From Nocardia suismassiliense (GTDB taxonomy: Bacteria > Actinomycetota > Actinomycetes > Mycobacteriales > Mycobacteriaceae): a stretch of DNA of 64,000 nucleotides. How positions within the stretch are numbered: the stretch's first letter is position 1; each line of letters opens with the position of its first letter. Shown here in pieces: positions 25,201 through 33,340 of this stretch. The translations under genes and the position numbers were made by a program. The notes under the pieces are model-generated. The model made no database searches. It was not told the origin of the DNA and saw only the letters and a list, made by a program, of their open reading frames with translations. Location of the stretch: positions 856,522-920,521 of the forward strand of contig NZ_LT985361.1 of assembly GCF_900269665.1 (NCBI RefSeq), in the 5' to 3' direction.

Positions 25201-25251
25201 GACGAGGTGATCGCCGAACGCAAACAGCGGCGCGATCGGGCCGCCGGGTAG
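22207..25251 (+). CDS. AfsR/SARP family transcriptional regulator with NB-ARC and TPR domains
   Basis: A 1014-residue multidomain regulator. An OmpR-like winged helix (about 1-95: LGSKQRRALLAALLLRSG, VPELIDGVWGEHPTPSAIGALRNHILHLRRALEP) and the BTAD domain (to about 255) make up the SARP part. An NB-ARC ATPase follows with P-loop VINGMGGIGKSALAV near residue 317 and VLVVLDNARD as Walker B. The C-terminal half is helical with TPR-like repeats. AfsR-type proteins integrate signals to switch on secondary-metabolite genes in cis or trans. The start is ATG 22207 after GAGAGGGG. No obvious biosynthetic cluster adjoins it, so the target is unknown. Confidence 0.9.
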   Translation: MLKFAVLGEVRAWRDELEVDLGSKQRRALLAALLLRSGRSATVPELIDGVWGEHPTPSAIGALRNHILHLRRALEPERPSGAPATVLVGFGGGYALRLAPGAVDVELVDDLLAEVQPERIGTDPQHTVELVRERLDTALRLWSGTPLAGLPGPYADRQRTQLIERRVALLEQRIELDLRLGRYPEVIAELTPLSAEHPMREQLRGLLMTALYHAGRQAEALAVYADTRKVLIERLGIEPGQPLAELHQRILRGDLRAPQRDTGNAAMIVRPPRRTVARVAQLPADVVDFTGRTETVRRISEWLTRADGFAVPVCVINGMGGIGKSALAVHVGHRVRDRFPDGQLHVDLHGFAQARGRGQAGTPAADTLGDFLRALGVAEGEIAPTLAERSAQFRSLLDGKRVLVVLDNARDVDQVAPLIPGTPGSAVLITSRSSMPELPCVVGVLGVRLDVLAPVEARTLLAGIAGLRRVAAEPAAVQSVLEACGGLPLAVRIVGARLAARPSWTIGSLAERLADEQQRLGTLRSGDLAVEAAFRLSYDQLDCAQARAFRMLAAPEVAEISLDGAAAILGADRMLVEELCESLVDLNLMETSSSGRYTYHDLPRLFARELHGPEADEPTSGALARLLDFYLATMKNLMVVCNPGSRLPEHLGDTVAEGLSFTDSIAAQYWLDVERPNLISLYEQTARVGGPALVPAADIAWATAELIDGGPHCQELSRALDKLLAAALRAGDRRVECRIRVTLGANYSYSLGTLRQGRDHQRIALSLNPASASDVRLIAFAGQLLASSTRMGTETAASLAHAERAIRLARRVEDPAVECASLVHIAKTLSDGGQFVAAEARATEAKTLAGKIGNAALEAMATHELGVSRGFQGDHPHAIELCREAVQLARLSGVELREGWALARLAHVHMMAGQLTQAEPIADAAIRMLNRAIGPLTRARVLVMHGLILQALGRTHQAYCAYRSAAEAFAPMEDAHFTHERLDSEVEAPILQLLREHLDEVIAERKQRRDRAAG

Positions 25252-25265
25252 CGCCTGAACACGAA

Positions 25266-25295
25266 AAGCGGGAAGCCCGAACGGACTTCCCGCTT
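25266..25295. terminator. Bidirectional intrinsic terminator
   Basis: AAGCGGGAAG and CTTCCCGCTT form a perfect 10-bp stem with a 10-base loop between the convergent AfsR-type gene and ppa. AAAA on the left gives a T-run for the leftward transcript. Confidence 0.75.
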
Positions 25296-25307
25296 GTCGT
25301 GACGGCG

Positions 25308-25799
25308 TCAGTGGCCGCCGTTGTCCTTCAGCCGCTGGATCGAGGCGGCAACCTCGGTCTCGGCCTCGGCGCGGCCGACCCACTCCGAGCCCTTGACGTA
25401 CTTGCCCGGCTCGAGATCCTTGTAGCGCTCGAAGAAGTGCTTGATCGCGGCCAGCTCGAACTCCGGCACATCCTTCAGGTCCTGGATGTGGTCCCAGCGC
25501 GGATCGCCGGCCGGCACGCACAGCACCTTGTCGTCGCCGCCTGCCTCGTCGACCATCTTGTACATCGCCACCGGGCGCACCTCGATGAGGCAGCCGGGGA
25601 ACACCGACTCGGGCAGCAGGACCAGCGCGTCCAGCGGGTCACCGTCCTCGCCCAGGGTGTTCTCGATGTAGCCGTAGTCGGCGGGGTAGACCATGGAGGT
25701 GTAGAGGTGCCGGTCGAGCCGGACCCGTCCGGTCTCGTGATCGACCTCGTACTTGTTCCGAGAGCCCTTGGGGATCTCGATGGTGACGTCGAACTCCAC
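25308..25799 (-). CDS. ppa: Inorganic pyrophosphatase
   Basis: A 163-residue soluble family I inorganic pyrophosphatase, which hydrolyses PPi to drive biosynthesis. It has the active-site signature [12 protein letters not shown] with the metal-binding Asp residues, plus [13 protein letters not shown] and [16 protein letters not shown]. The length matches actinobacterial enzymes. The start GTG 25799 has AAGGAG at 5-6 bases; upstream in-frame codons to 25907 look non-coding. It is divergent from dacB, exactly as in M. tuberculosis (Rv3628-Rv3627c). Confidence 0.97.
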   Translation of the reverse strand: MEFDVTIEIPKGSRNKYEVDHETGRVRLDRHLYTSMVYPADYGYIENTLGEDGDPLDALVLLPESVFPGCLIEVRPVAMYKMVDEAGGDDKVLCVPAGDPRWDHIQDLKDVPEFELAAIKHFFERYKDLEPGKYVKGSEWVGRAEAETEVAASIQRLKDNGGH

Positions 25800-25957
25800 G
25801 CCATCTCCTTCGGTGCATCTATGAGCATGAGCAGTAACGACTGCCGACTCGCCAGGTTGTTCGGGGGAACGGTTGCGCAACGAGGATAGTGTGGTCGGCG
25901 GGGACATGGGTGCGGCAGGCGGCTGCTGCGGAAATCAGTCGAGGAGAGCTGCGGGCT

Positions 25958-27412
25958 GTGGTTGGTAAGAACATCGGTGGCTTGGCCGCCCGGCGGCGCC
26001 GCAATCTCTGGATCGGGTTCGGTCTCACGCTGGCCGTGGTGCTCGCGGCGGGCGGCGGGGTGCTGCTCACCGTCAAGCCGTGGACCGACGAATTCCGGCA
26101 CGGCGGACTGACCACGGCCGCACCGCCCGCGCCGGTCCGCCCCTTTCCACAGGTCGCCCCCGCGCCGTCGAACGCGCCCGCGCCGAGCCCGGCCGGGGTG
26201 GCCGCCGCGCTCGCGCCGGTCATCGGCAATCCGGATCTGGGCGCCTTCTCCGGTCAGGTCACCGACGCCGACAGCGCGACGGTGCTGTGGAGCGGCGACC
26301 CGAACCGGTCGATGATCCCGTCGTCCACCGCGAAGATCCTGCTCACCGCCGCCGCGCTGCTCACGCTGCCCGCGGACCATCGGGTGACCACCAAGGTGGT
26401 GGCCGGGACCGCACCCAACGAGCTGGTGCTCGTCGGCGGCGGTGATCCGACGTTGACCGCGGAGCCGGAGGGCAAGGGCTACTACCCGAACGGGCCGCGC
26501 CTGTCCGATCTGGTGAGCCAGATCAAGAGCTCCGGCCGCGCCGTCGACACGATCCTGGTGGACACCTCCGCCTACACCGGGCCGTCCATGGCCCAGGGCT
26601 GGGACCCGATCGACATCGGCGACGGCTCGATCGCGCCGATCGACCCGGTGATGATCGACGGCGGCAGGCTCCGCCCGCTCGTCGAATACTCGCCGCGCAC
26701 CGCGACACCGGGCTTGGATGCCGGGCGCCGACTGGCCACCGATCTGGGCTTGGACCCGGCCAAGGTGCGGCTCGGCACCGCGGCGCCGGGTGCGGGCGAG
26801 GTGGCGAGCGTGCGCTCGGCGCCGCTGCGCGACCGGCTGCGCGACCTGATGGTCTACTCCGACAACGTGCTCGCCGAGACGGTCGGGCGGGAGATCTCGG
26901 TCGCCACCGGCGGCGAGGCGTCGTTCACCGGCGCGGTCAATGCGGTGAACGCCGCGCTCAGCAAGGCTGGGTTCGACATATCCGGGGTGATCATGCACGA
27001 CAACAGCGGCTTGTCGGTCGACGACCGGATTCCGGCGCGACTGCTCGACCGGATCGTGGCCACCGCGGCCAAGCCGACCGCGGCCACCGCGATCCAGCCG
27101 TCGAACACCATGGCCAGGCCCGAAAACGACCAGCTCGCCACCACTTTGGCGCCGCTGCTGGACGCCCTGCCGATCGCGGGCGCGACCGGCTCGCTGAGCA
27201 CCCGCTACGTCGTGCGCGACCGCAACGCCGCGGGCTGGGTGCGGGCCAAGACCGGAACTCTGTCGGTGTCCAGCGCGTTGGTCGGGTATGTGCTGGACGC
27301 CGACGGGCGGGTGCTGACCTTCGCGTTGATGTCGAACGATCGACCGCCGGAGGTGAGCAGGCCCGCCTTGGACGCGATCGCAGGCACGCTACGCAACTGT
27401 GGATGTTCGTGA
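25958..27412 (+). CDS. dacB: D-alanyl-D-alanine carboxypeptidase/endopeptidase (PBP4)
   Basis: A 484-residue class C penicillin-binding protein that trims or cleaves peptidoglycan cross-links outside the membrane. An uncleaved N-terminal anchor (about residues 16-38) is followed by a proline-rich linker. The catalytic motifs are SSTAK at about 122-126 (SxxK), YSDN (SxN) and VRAKTGT (KTG). The start GTG 25958 follows GGAG at a longish distance; an ATG at 25889 extends it with non-typical sequence. It overlaps or abuts the metalloprotease gene downstream. The gene order matches Rv3627c-Rv3626c. Confidence 0.95.
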   Translation: MVGKNIGGLAARRRRNLWIGFGLTLAVVLAAGGGVLLTVKPWTDEFRHGGLTTAAPPAPVRPFPQVAPAPSNAPAPSPAGVAAALAPVIGNPDLGAFSGQVTDADSATVLWSGDPNRSMIPSSTAKILLTAAALLTLPADHRVTTKVVAGTAPNELVLVGGGDPTLTAEPEGKGYYPNGPRLSDLVSQIKSSGRAVDTILVDTSAYTGPSMAQGWDPIDIGDGSIAPIDPVMIDGGRLRPLVEYSPRTATPGLDAGRRLATDLGLDPAKVRLGTAAPGAGEVASVRSAPLRDRLRDLMVYSDNVLAETVGREISVATGGEASFTGAVNAVNAALSKAGFDISGVIMHDNSGLSVDDRIPARLLDRIVATAAKPTAATAIQPSNTMARPENDQLATTLAPLLDALPIAGATGSLSTRYVVRDRNAAGWVRAKTGTLSVSSALVGYVLDADGRVLTFALMSNDRPPEVSRPALDAIAGTLRNCGCS

Positions 27413-27425
27413 CGGGTGGTTGACA

Positions 27426-28559
27426 ATGCACGGAGAAAATACCGACCCAGCTGAAGCAGGCACGGGCAGTTCCGTGCTGCCTGCCGCCGAGGGCGCGGTC
27501 GACCGGTCGAAGGGCCGGTCGGGGTTCTCCGGTGCCGTCGACTGGAAGCTGGCCGCCAAGACCGGCGCCGCGCTGGTGCCGTCCGGCCCGCGCACCTCGC
27601 GCTACTCGGCCGAGCAGGTCGTCGCCGAACTGGCCACCGCCTCGGTGCGCGCCGAAGGTCCGGTCCGGGAAGTGAGCGGGCTGCTCGACGACCAGCCGGT
27701 GCCCGCCGCCCGGATCGTCGACCGGCCCGGCTGGATCAGCGCGGCCGCCGACTCGATGTCCCAGCTCACCGGCGCAGGCACCGAGACCGGCGAGCGCGGG
27801 CTGCTGCAAGGCAAACCGGCGGGTGTGCAGGCCGGCGCGATGCTTGCCTTCCTGTCCACCGCGATCCTCGGCCAGTACGACCCGTTCACCGGGCCGGACG
27901 GCACGCTGCTGCTGGTCGCGCCGAACATCATGGCGGTCGAGCGCGCACTCGGCGTCTCGCCCAGCGACTTCCGGCTCTGGGTCTGCCTGCACGAGGTGAC
28001 CCACCGGGTGCAGTTCTCCTCCGCGCCCTGGCTGGCCGACTACATGCGCGCCAATGTCGAGGTGCTCGGCGAGGTCGGCGACGAACCGCTCAACCAGATG
28101 CTGTCGCGACTGGCCGAGGAGCTACGCGACCGCCGCCGCGGCGGCACCCCCGACGATCCCGCCGCCCGCGGCATCGTCGGCCTGCTGCGTGCCACCCAGG
28201 CGCCGCCGCAGCGCGAGGCGCTCGACCGGCTGCTCATGCTCGGCACTCTGCTGGAAGGCCACGCCGATCACGTGATGGACGCCGTCGGCCCGGCCGTCGT
28301 GCCCTCGGTCGAACAGATCCGCTCCGCCTTCGACCAGCGCCGCAAGCGCCCGACCAACCCGCTGCAGCGCATCATGCGCGCGCTGCTCGGCGTGGACGCC
28401 AAGGTCGCGCAGTACGTGCGCGGCAAGGCGTTCGTGGACGACGTGGTCGGCCGGGTCGGCATGGAACGCTTCAACACCATCTGGACCGATGGTGAAACCC
28501 TGCCGCGCACAGACGAAATCGAGCACCCGGAACGCTGGGTCAGCCGCGTCCTCGGCTGA
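27426..28559 (+). CDS. Zinc-dependent metalloprotease (DUF2342 family)
   Basis: A 377-residue predicted metalloprotease with the motif LHEVTHRVQF (HExxH) at about residues 186-195, and a downstream Glu in LLEGHADHVMDAVG as likely third ligand. It matches the DUF2342 / 'F420 biosynthesis-associated' family and Rv3626c by position. Its substrate is unknown. The ATG at 27426 is used; an in-frame ATG at 27399 overlaps the dacB stop and would add nine residues. It is flanked by dacB and tilS in the conserved order. Confidence 0.9.
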   Translation: MHGENTDPAEAGTGSSVLPAAEGAVDRSKGRSGFSGAVDWKLAAKTGAALVPSGPRTSRYSAEQVVAELATASVRAEGPVREVSGLLDDQPVPAARIVDRPGWISAAADSMSQLTGAGTETGERGLLQGKPAGVQAGAMLAFLSTAILGQYDPFTGPDGTLLLVAPNIMAVERALGVSPSDFRLWVCLHEVTHRVQFSSAPWLADYMRANVEVLGEVGDEPLNQMLSRLAEELRDRRRGGTPDDPAARGIVGLLRATQAPPQREALDRLLMLGTLLEGHADHVMDAVGPAVVPSVEQIRSAFDQRRKRPTNPLQRIMRALLGVDAKVAQYVRGKAFVDDVVGRVGMERFNTIWTDGETLPRTDEIEHPERWVSRVLG

Positions 28560-28688
28560 CGCCGAGCTGGTCGCTGGAGCGGCACGTGGTGCGGCCGCTG
28601 AACAGAGGCGGGCCGTCCGACACCGAGGCTGTGCGGATGCGGCCGGTTGACCCCCGCTGGACGTGCGGTGGGTCGGTACGCTCCGGTT

Positions 28689-29723
28689 ATGAGTCGTGCG
28701 CCCGGACAACCCGCGGGGGTTGAGCGCCCGGTACCTGGTGCACGGGCCCGGCTGCCCGAGACGGCGGCGGTGCTGGAGATTCGGCGGGCCGTCCGAGGTT
28801 GGCTGGGGGAGTACCCGTCGGACAGTGTCGCCGTAGCGCTCTCGGGCGGGGCGGACTCATTAGCGCTCACGGCGGCTGCAGTTGTCGAGGCGGATGCAGT
28901 CGACGCGCTCGTGGTCGACCACCAATTGCAGCCGGGCTCCGACGTGGTCGCGGCCGATGCCGCGGCAACGGCGCTCGCGCTCGGCTGCCGATCAGCACGA
29001 GTGCTCGCGGTCGACGTCGCAGGCGACGGCGGTATGGAAGCCGCGGCGCGGCGAGCTCGATACGCGGCCTTGGAGGAAGCGCGCAACGGGCTGCCCGTAC
29101 TGCTCGGCCACACCCTCGATGATCAGGCCGAAACCGTGCTGCTCGGATTGGCCCGCGGGTCCGGCGGTCGCTCGATCCAAGGCATGGCCGCCTGGGCCGA
29201 GCCGTGGGGCAGGCCGCTGCTCGGGGTGCGGCGCACCGTGACCCGGCAGCTGTGCGCGGACGCGGCGCTCACCCCGCACGAGGATCCGCACAACACGTCG
29301 TCCGAGTTCACCAGGGTGCGCCTGCGCACCGAGGTGCTGCCGTTACTGGAGGACGTGCTCGGCGGTGGCGTCGCCGCCGCGCTCGCGCGCACCGCCGAAC
29401 AGTTGCGCGCCGACGGCGCCGTGCTCGACGCGCTTGCCGGTGAGCTGCTGCACACCGCCGGTGATGGCGCGACGCTGTCGATCGAGACGCTCGCCACTGC
29501 CCCCGCCGCGCTGCGCCGCCGGGCGATCCGGGCCTGGCTGCTCGCGGGCGGGGCGAAAGCGCTGACCGGCAAGCATTTACACGCGGTGGACGAGCTGATC
29601 ACCGATTGGCGCGGGCAGGGCGGCGTCGCCGTCGGCGGCGGCTCGGCAGGTAGCAGGTTGGTCGGGGCGCGCGAACATGGCAGGCTGACACTGCGGCGTG
29701 AGCGTCAGGCCCGGAGGCGGTAG
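28689..29723 (+). CDS. tilS: tRNA(Ile)-lysidine synthase
   Basis: A 344-residue N-type ATP pyrophosphatase that converts C34 of tRNA-Ile(CAU) to lysidine. The PP-loop is VAVALSGGADSLAL (SGGxDS). The sequence also has VLLGHTLDDQAETVLLGLARGSG and RPLLGVRRTVTRQLC with the conserved H-DDQAET motif. The C-terminal domain is short, as in actinobacteria. The start is ATG 28689, though no strong ribosome site is seen. It precedes hpt as in Rv3625c-Rv3624c. Confidence 0.95.
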   Translation: MSRAPGQPAGVERPVPGARARLPETAAVLEIRRAVRGWLGEYPSDSVAVALSGGADSLALTAAAVVEADAVDALVVDHQLQPGSDVVAADAAATALALGCRSARVLAVDVAGDGGMEAAARRARYAALEEARNGLPVLLGHTLDDQAETVLLGLARGSGGRSIQGMAAWAEPWGRPLLGVRRTVTRQLCADAALTPHEDPHNTSSEFTRVRLRTEVLPLLEDVLGGGVAAALARTAEQLRADGAVLDALAGELLHTAGDGATLSIETLATAPAALRRRAIRAWLLAGGAKALTGKHLHAVDELITDWRGQGGVAVGGGSAGSRLVGAREHGRLTLRRERQARRR

Positions 29724-29841
29724 CGAAGCGTGACCACGCAGGGCCAGGGAACGCCGCCAATGTTTACTGCGTCTGCGCAGCGGCTGATGACACATAATGG
29801 GTCGGCCGTCCGGGAGCGAAAACCAGAAGGGAACAGCTGAC

Positions 29842-30393
29842 GTGTACGGGGACGACATCGCGTCTGTTCTGATCACCCAGGAAGAGATCGCAGGCAAGAC
29901 GAAAGAGCTGGCCGAGCTGATCGCCAAGCGCTATCCCGCGGACGCCCCCGAGGGTGACCTGCTGCTGGTGGGCGTGCTCAAGGGCGCGATCTTCTTCATG
30001 ACCGACCTCGCCAAGGCGTTGCCGATCCCGACCCAGATGGAGTTCATGGCCGTCTCGTCGTACGGGTCGTCCACGTCCTCCTCCGGCGTGGTGCGCATCA
30101 TGAAGGACCTGGACAAGGACATCGCGGGCCGCAATGTGCTGATCGTCGAGGACATCATCGACTCGGGCCTGACGCTGTCCTGGCTCAAGCGCAACCTATC
30201 CACCCGCAATCCGGCCTCGCTCGAGGTGGTCACGCTGTTACGCAAGCCGGACGCGTTACGCACCCACGTCGACGTCGCCCACGTCGGTTTCGACATCCCG
30301 AACGAGTTCGTCGTCGGCTACGGCCTCGACTACGCGGAGCGCTACCGCGACCTGCCCTACATCGGCACCCTCGACCCGAAGGTCTATTCCTAG
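29842..30393 (+). CDS. hpt: Hypoxanthine phosphoribosyltransferase
   Basis: A 183-residue purine salvage enzyme transferring phosphoribose from PRPP to hypoxanthine/guanine. The PRPP loop [17 protein letters not shown] is canonical, [18 protein letters not shown] is the N-terminal KG loop and [18 protein letters not shown] the C-terminal signature. The start GTG 29842 follows AGAAGGGA. A possible -10 CATAAT lies at 29793-29798. It is the last gene of the conserved ppa-hpt block; in several relatives ftsH follows directly, but here 15 kb intervenes. Confidence 0.97.
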   Translation: MYGDDIASVLITQEEIAGKTKELAELIAKRYPADAPEGDLLLVGVLKGAIFFMTDLAKALPIPTQMEFMAVSSYGSSTSSSGVVRIMKDLDKDIAGRNVLIVEDIIDSGLTLSWLKRNLSTRNPASLEVVTLLRKPDALRTHVDVAHVGFDIPNEFVVGYGLDYAERYRDLPYIGTLDPKVYS

Positions 30394-30398
30394 CTCCG

Positions 30399-31118
30399 TC
30401 AGCGGTCCGGCAGGATGCCGAAAATCGTTGCGGGCGAGCCGGAGCCGCGACGATAGAGCGGCCCGCCGACCAGGATCCAGGCCCCCGTCGCCGGGATGGC
30501 CGCCAGGTTGGCCAGGCATTCCAGGCTGATGCGGTGGTCGCCGTAGAGCAGCTTGGAGACCGCGTAGCTGTCGTCGGTGCCCAGGTCGGGACCGAAGGTG
30601 TCGATGCCGAGCGCGCCACGATGGCCGAGCCGGCCGGTGCGCAGCAGCCATTCGATGGACTCGACTGCGAAACCCGGCTGATGATGCGCGGATTCGGCCG
30701 TGCCGAGGAATTCCGCGGTGCCCCACTTGGCATCCCAGCCCGTCCAGGCGATCACCGCCGCGCCGTTCGGAATGCGCCCGTGCCGCCCCTCCCACTGCTT
30801 CAGATCCGCGACGGTGATCGCGTAGTCCCGGTCGCGGGCGCACCGCTCCCGGACATCGACCTTCACCGCGGGCAGCAGCAGATCGTCCAGCTCCAGCTCG
30901 TCGGCGCCGAGTCCGTCGGAGTGGAAGTGAATCGGTGCGCCCCAATGGGTTCCGGTGTGCTCGCCCTGCTGGATGTAGCGCAGGTAGTAGCCGTCGTTGG
31001 CGACCGTCGCCACGATGTCGGTGCGAAACTCCGGATCGTCCGGATACAGCGGCGTGGTGGCCGGATCGTGCACATGCGACAGGCTGACCAGCCGCCCCAG
31101 CGGCCGCGGCGAGGTCAT
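30399..31118 (-). CDS. Cyclase family (kynurenine formamidase-like) protein
   Basis: A 239-residue metal-dependent hydrolase of the cyclase/KynB family. The signature reads HTGTHWGAPIHF at about residues 54-65, where the usual HxGTHxDxPxH has Gly in place of the metal-binding Asp. GIDTFGPD is the conserved downstream segment. The family hydrolyses N-formyl groups, carbamates or closes polyketide rings; the changed residue makes the chemistry uncertain. The start 31118 overlaps the stop of the upstream kinase-like gene (ATGA), so it is coupled to the kinase genes. Confidence 0.82.
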   Translation of the reverse strand: MTSPRPLGRLVSLSHVHDPATTPLYPDDPEFRTDIVATVANDGYYLRYIQQGEHTGTHWGAPIHFHSDGLGADELELDDLLLPAVKVDVRERCARDRDYAITVADLKQWEGRHGRIPNGAAVIAWTGWDAKWGTAEFLGTAESAHHQPGFAVESIEWLLRTGRLGHRGALGIDTFGPDLGTDDSYAVSKLLYGDHRISLECLANLAAIPATGAWILVGGPLYRRGSGSPATIFGILPDR

Positions 31119-33340
31119 CGCTTCCGCTGCGGGATGGCCCGCGCCAGCGCGAGCAGGTCGGCCTCTAGCCAGCGGAACAACCGGTAGGTAACCACGAAAG
31201 CCAGAATGCCACCCACGCTGAGCATGCGGACCGGAACGATCACCAACTCCAGATCTTCGGCGTCGACGAAGGTCGCGCCCGCCACCCCGAGCAGCGGCAC
31301 CGAGGCGGCGACGCCGAGGTAGAAGTTGCCGCGCCGTGCCAACTTTCGCAGCTGGCGTTCGTCGCCGGGCCCGATGCCGCCGCGCACCAGCAGCTGTGGA
31401 TATACCGATCGGACCGCGTAGACCGCGATCGGGAAGAACGGATACGCCAGCGCGATGGCGGCGCAAACCACCTGTGCGGCAAAGAAATGCAGGAAGGTCT
31501 TCGGTGGCAGCTCGACGCCGGACAGGGCCAGGCCGAGCGGCCAGATCACGCCGGCGACGAGCCAGAAGCCGAACGGCACCAGCACCGCCCAGTCGGCCAT
31601 CAGCAGGGTGTCGCGGCGGGCCTTGGCCAGCGTGCGCGCGGAATACGCACGGCCGCGGGCCAACCGGAAGCCGATGGTCAGCGGCCTGCGGGTCAGGAAG
31701 ATCAAGAGCAGGGCCGCGACCGGGAAGGCGATGAGGTTGTTGAGCAAGCCGACCGTGGCGAACCGGTCCTGGTCGGCCGCCGACATCCGGTCGACGATCA
31801 GCGACTGGTTCAGCTGGATGTTGTACCAGCTGGCGAGCGCGTTCGGCACGCCGATGCAGACGGCCGCGAACGGGATCAGCCAGCCGCGGCCGCGGTAGGC
31901 CAAGCTGGCCGGCGGGGGATCGGTCAGGTTGCGCGCGCGGGCGTCGAGGCACAGGTCGAGCTGGCCGGCCAGCTCGAAGCCGTTGCGCCAGCGCTGTTCC
32001 GGGTCGGCGTGCAGGCAGTCCAGCAGTACGCGGCGCAGCGCCGCCGGGGTGTCCGCGGGCAGCCGGGACAGCGCCGCCTCGGTGATCCCGGCGCGGCGTA
32101 CGTCGAGCATGCGCGCGTAGGTCTCGGCGGACGATTCGCCGGTCCGCGGGGCATCATCGAACGGGTTTGCGCCCGAAAGCATTTCCCACAGCAACACACC
32201 CAGCGCGTAGAGATCACTGCGGGTACCGGGTGCGGGTGCGGCCGGGTCGAGCAGCCGGGCCAGCTGCTCCGGCGACTGGTAGGGCAGCGAATCATCCGCT
32301 TGCGCAGCTGGATCGGCAACCACCGGACGTGGACCCGACTCGCGCAACGCGAAATCGGCCAACTTCGGAATACCCTCGGCGGTGAACAGGACGTTCGCCG
32401 GTTTGATGTCGTGATGCAGTACGCCGTGGTGCTCCGCGTAATCGAGCGCGTCGGCCAGCCGCCGCCCTACCCAGGCCACCGTCTCCGGCCAGCTCAACGC
32501 CGCGATCTCGGCCCGCACACTCGAATCCGACGGCCGGATCTCACCTTTCGCCGCCATCGCCGTATCGATCGCGCGCAGCAGCACCGCGCCGCCATCGGAC
32601 TCGGGGCCGGTGTGCCGCTGATCGAGCACGCCGACCGCGGTGCCGCCGGGCAGGTACTGCATGTAGACGAGCCGGGGTGCCGCGGCGCCGAGCCGGGTGG
32701 TGTCCGTGCTCAACACCCGCTGATCGAAGACTCTGACGATGTGCGCATGGTCGAGCTGCGCCATGGTGTGCGGCGCGGCCGCGCGGCCCGCCGAAAGGCG
32801 CACCGCGACAAGGCGTTGCATGGATCGCTGCCTGGCCAGGAAGACGCGTCCGAGCAGACCGCTGCCGAGGTCGGTGATCAGGTCGAAGTCGTCGATGCGC
32901 TGACCGGGGTCGAGCTCGGCCAGCGCGGCAACGGCTTCGGTGGTTTCCGCGGTGCCGAAGGCATCGATGTCGAAGTCGGCCAGGCGTTCTCGTACGGCGT
33001 CGGCGAACTCCGGGTACTCGGTGAGGAATTGCTCGACGGCCAGCGGCGCGTGCCTGCGCCGGGCCAGGAACTCCTCACAGACCAGGTCGGCCAGCTCGGG
33101 GCTGTGCTCGACCTCCGGAAACTCCTTGCGGTACTCGGCGATCCGCTTGCCGAGGTCGGCGTCGCGACCCCAGCGTTCGCGCAGATCGATGCGCAGCAGA
33201 TCGGTCAGCACCGCGAGCCGCACCTGGGTGCCGTCGGGCACGTAATCCGCGATCAGCGGTGGTGTGACGGGCTCGGCCCGCAGGCTGCGCTGCCAATCGG
33301 CGGCGAACCGCGCGACGGCGTCGGCGCGCGACGACGTCAC
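31115..33340 (-). CDS. Membrane-anchored Ser/Thr kinase-like protein, predicted pseudokinase
   Basis: A 741-residue protein with a helical N-terminal domain (about 1-125), a kinase-fold domain (about 150-440) and four to six membrane helices (about 460-730). The kinase core has lost every key residue: the VAVK lysine is Arg181, the helix-C Glu is Ala, HRD is HHD (309-311) and DFG is DFA (329-331). The glycine loop is LGSGLLGRVF. It is closely paralogous, end to end, to the next gene upstream, and overlaps it by four bases (GTGA). A regulatory or scaffold partner of that kinase is the natural inference. Confidence 0.88.
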   Translation of the reverse strand: MTSSRADAVARFAADWQRSLRAEPVTPPLIADYVPDGTQVRLAVLTDLLRIDLRERWGRDADLGKRIAEYRKEFPEVEHSPELADLVCEEFLARRRHAPLAVEQFLTEYPEFADAVRERLADFDIDAFGTAETTEAVAALAELDPGQRIDDFDLITDLGSGLLGRVFLARQRSMQRLVAVRLSAGRAAAPHTMAQLDHAHIVRVFDQRVLSTDTTRLGAAAPRLVYMQYLPGGTAVGVLDQRHTGPESDGGAVLLRAIDTAMAAKGEIRPSDSSVRAEIAALSWPETVAWVGRRLADALDYAEHHGVLHHDIKPANVLFTAEGIPKLADFALRESGPRPVVADPAAQADDSLPYQSPEQLARLLDPAAPAPGTRSDLYALGVLLWEMLSGANPFDDAPRTGESSAETYARMLDVRRAGITEAALSRLPADTPAALRRVLLDCLHADPEQRWRNGFELAGQLDLCLDARARNLTDPPPASLAYRGRGWLIPFAAVCIGVPNALASWYNIQLNQSLIVDRMSAADQDRFATVGLLNNLIAFPVAALLLIFLTRRPLTIGFRLARGRAYSARTLAKARRDTLLMADWAVLVPFGFWLVAGVIWPLGLALSGVELPPKTFLHFFAAQVVCAAIALAYPFFPIAVYAVRSVYPQLLVRGGIGPGDERQLRKLARRGNFYLGVAASVPLLGVAGATFVDAEDLELVIVPVRMLSVGGILAFVVTYRLFRWLEADLLALARAIPQRKR

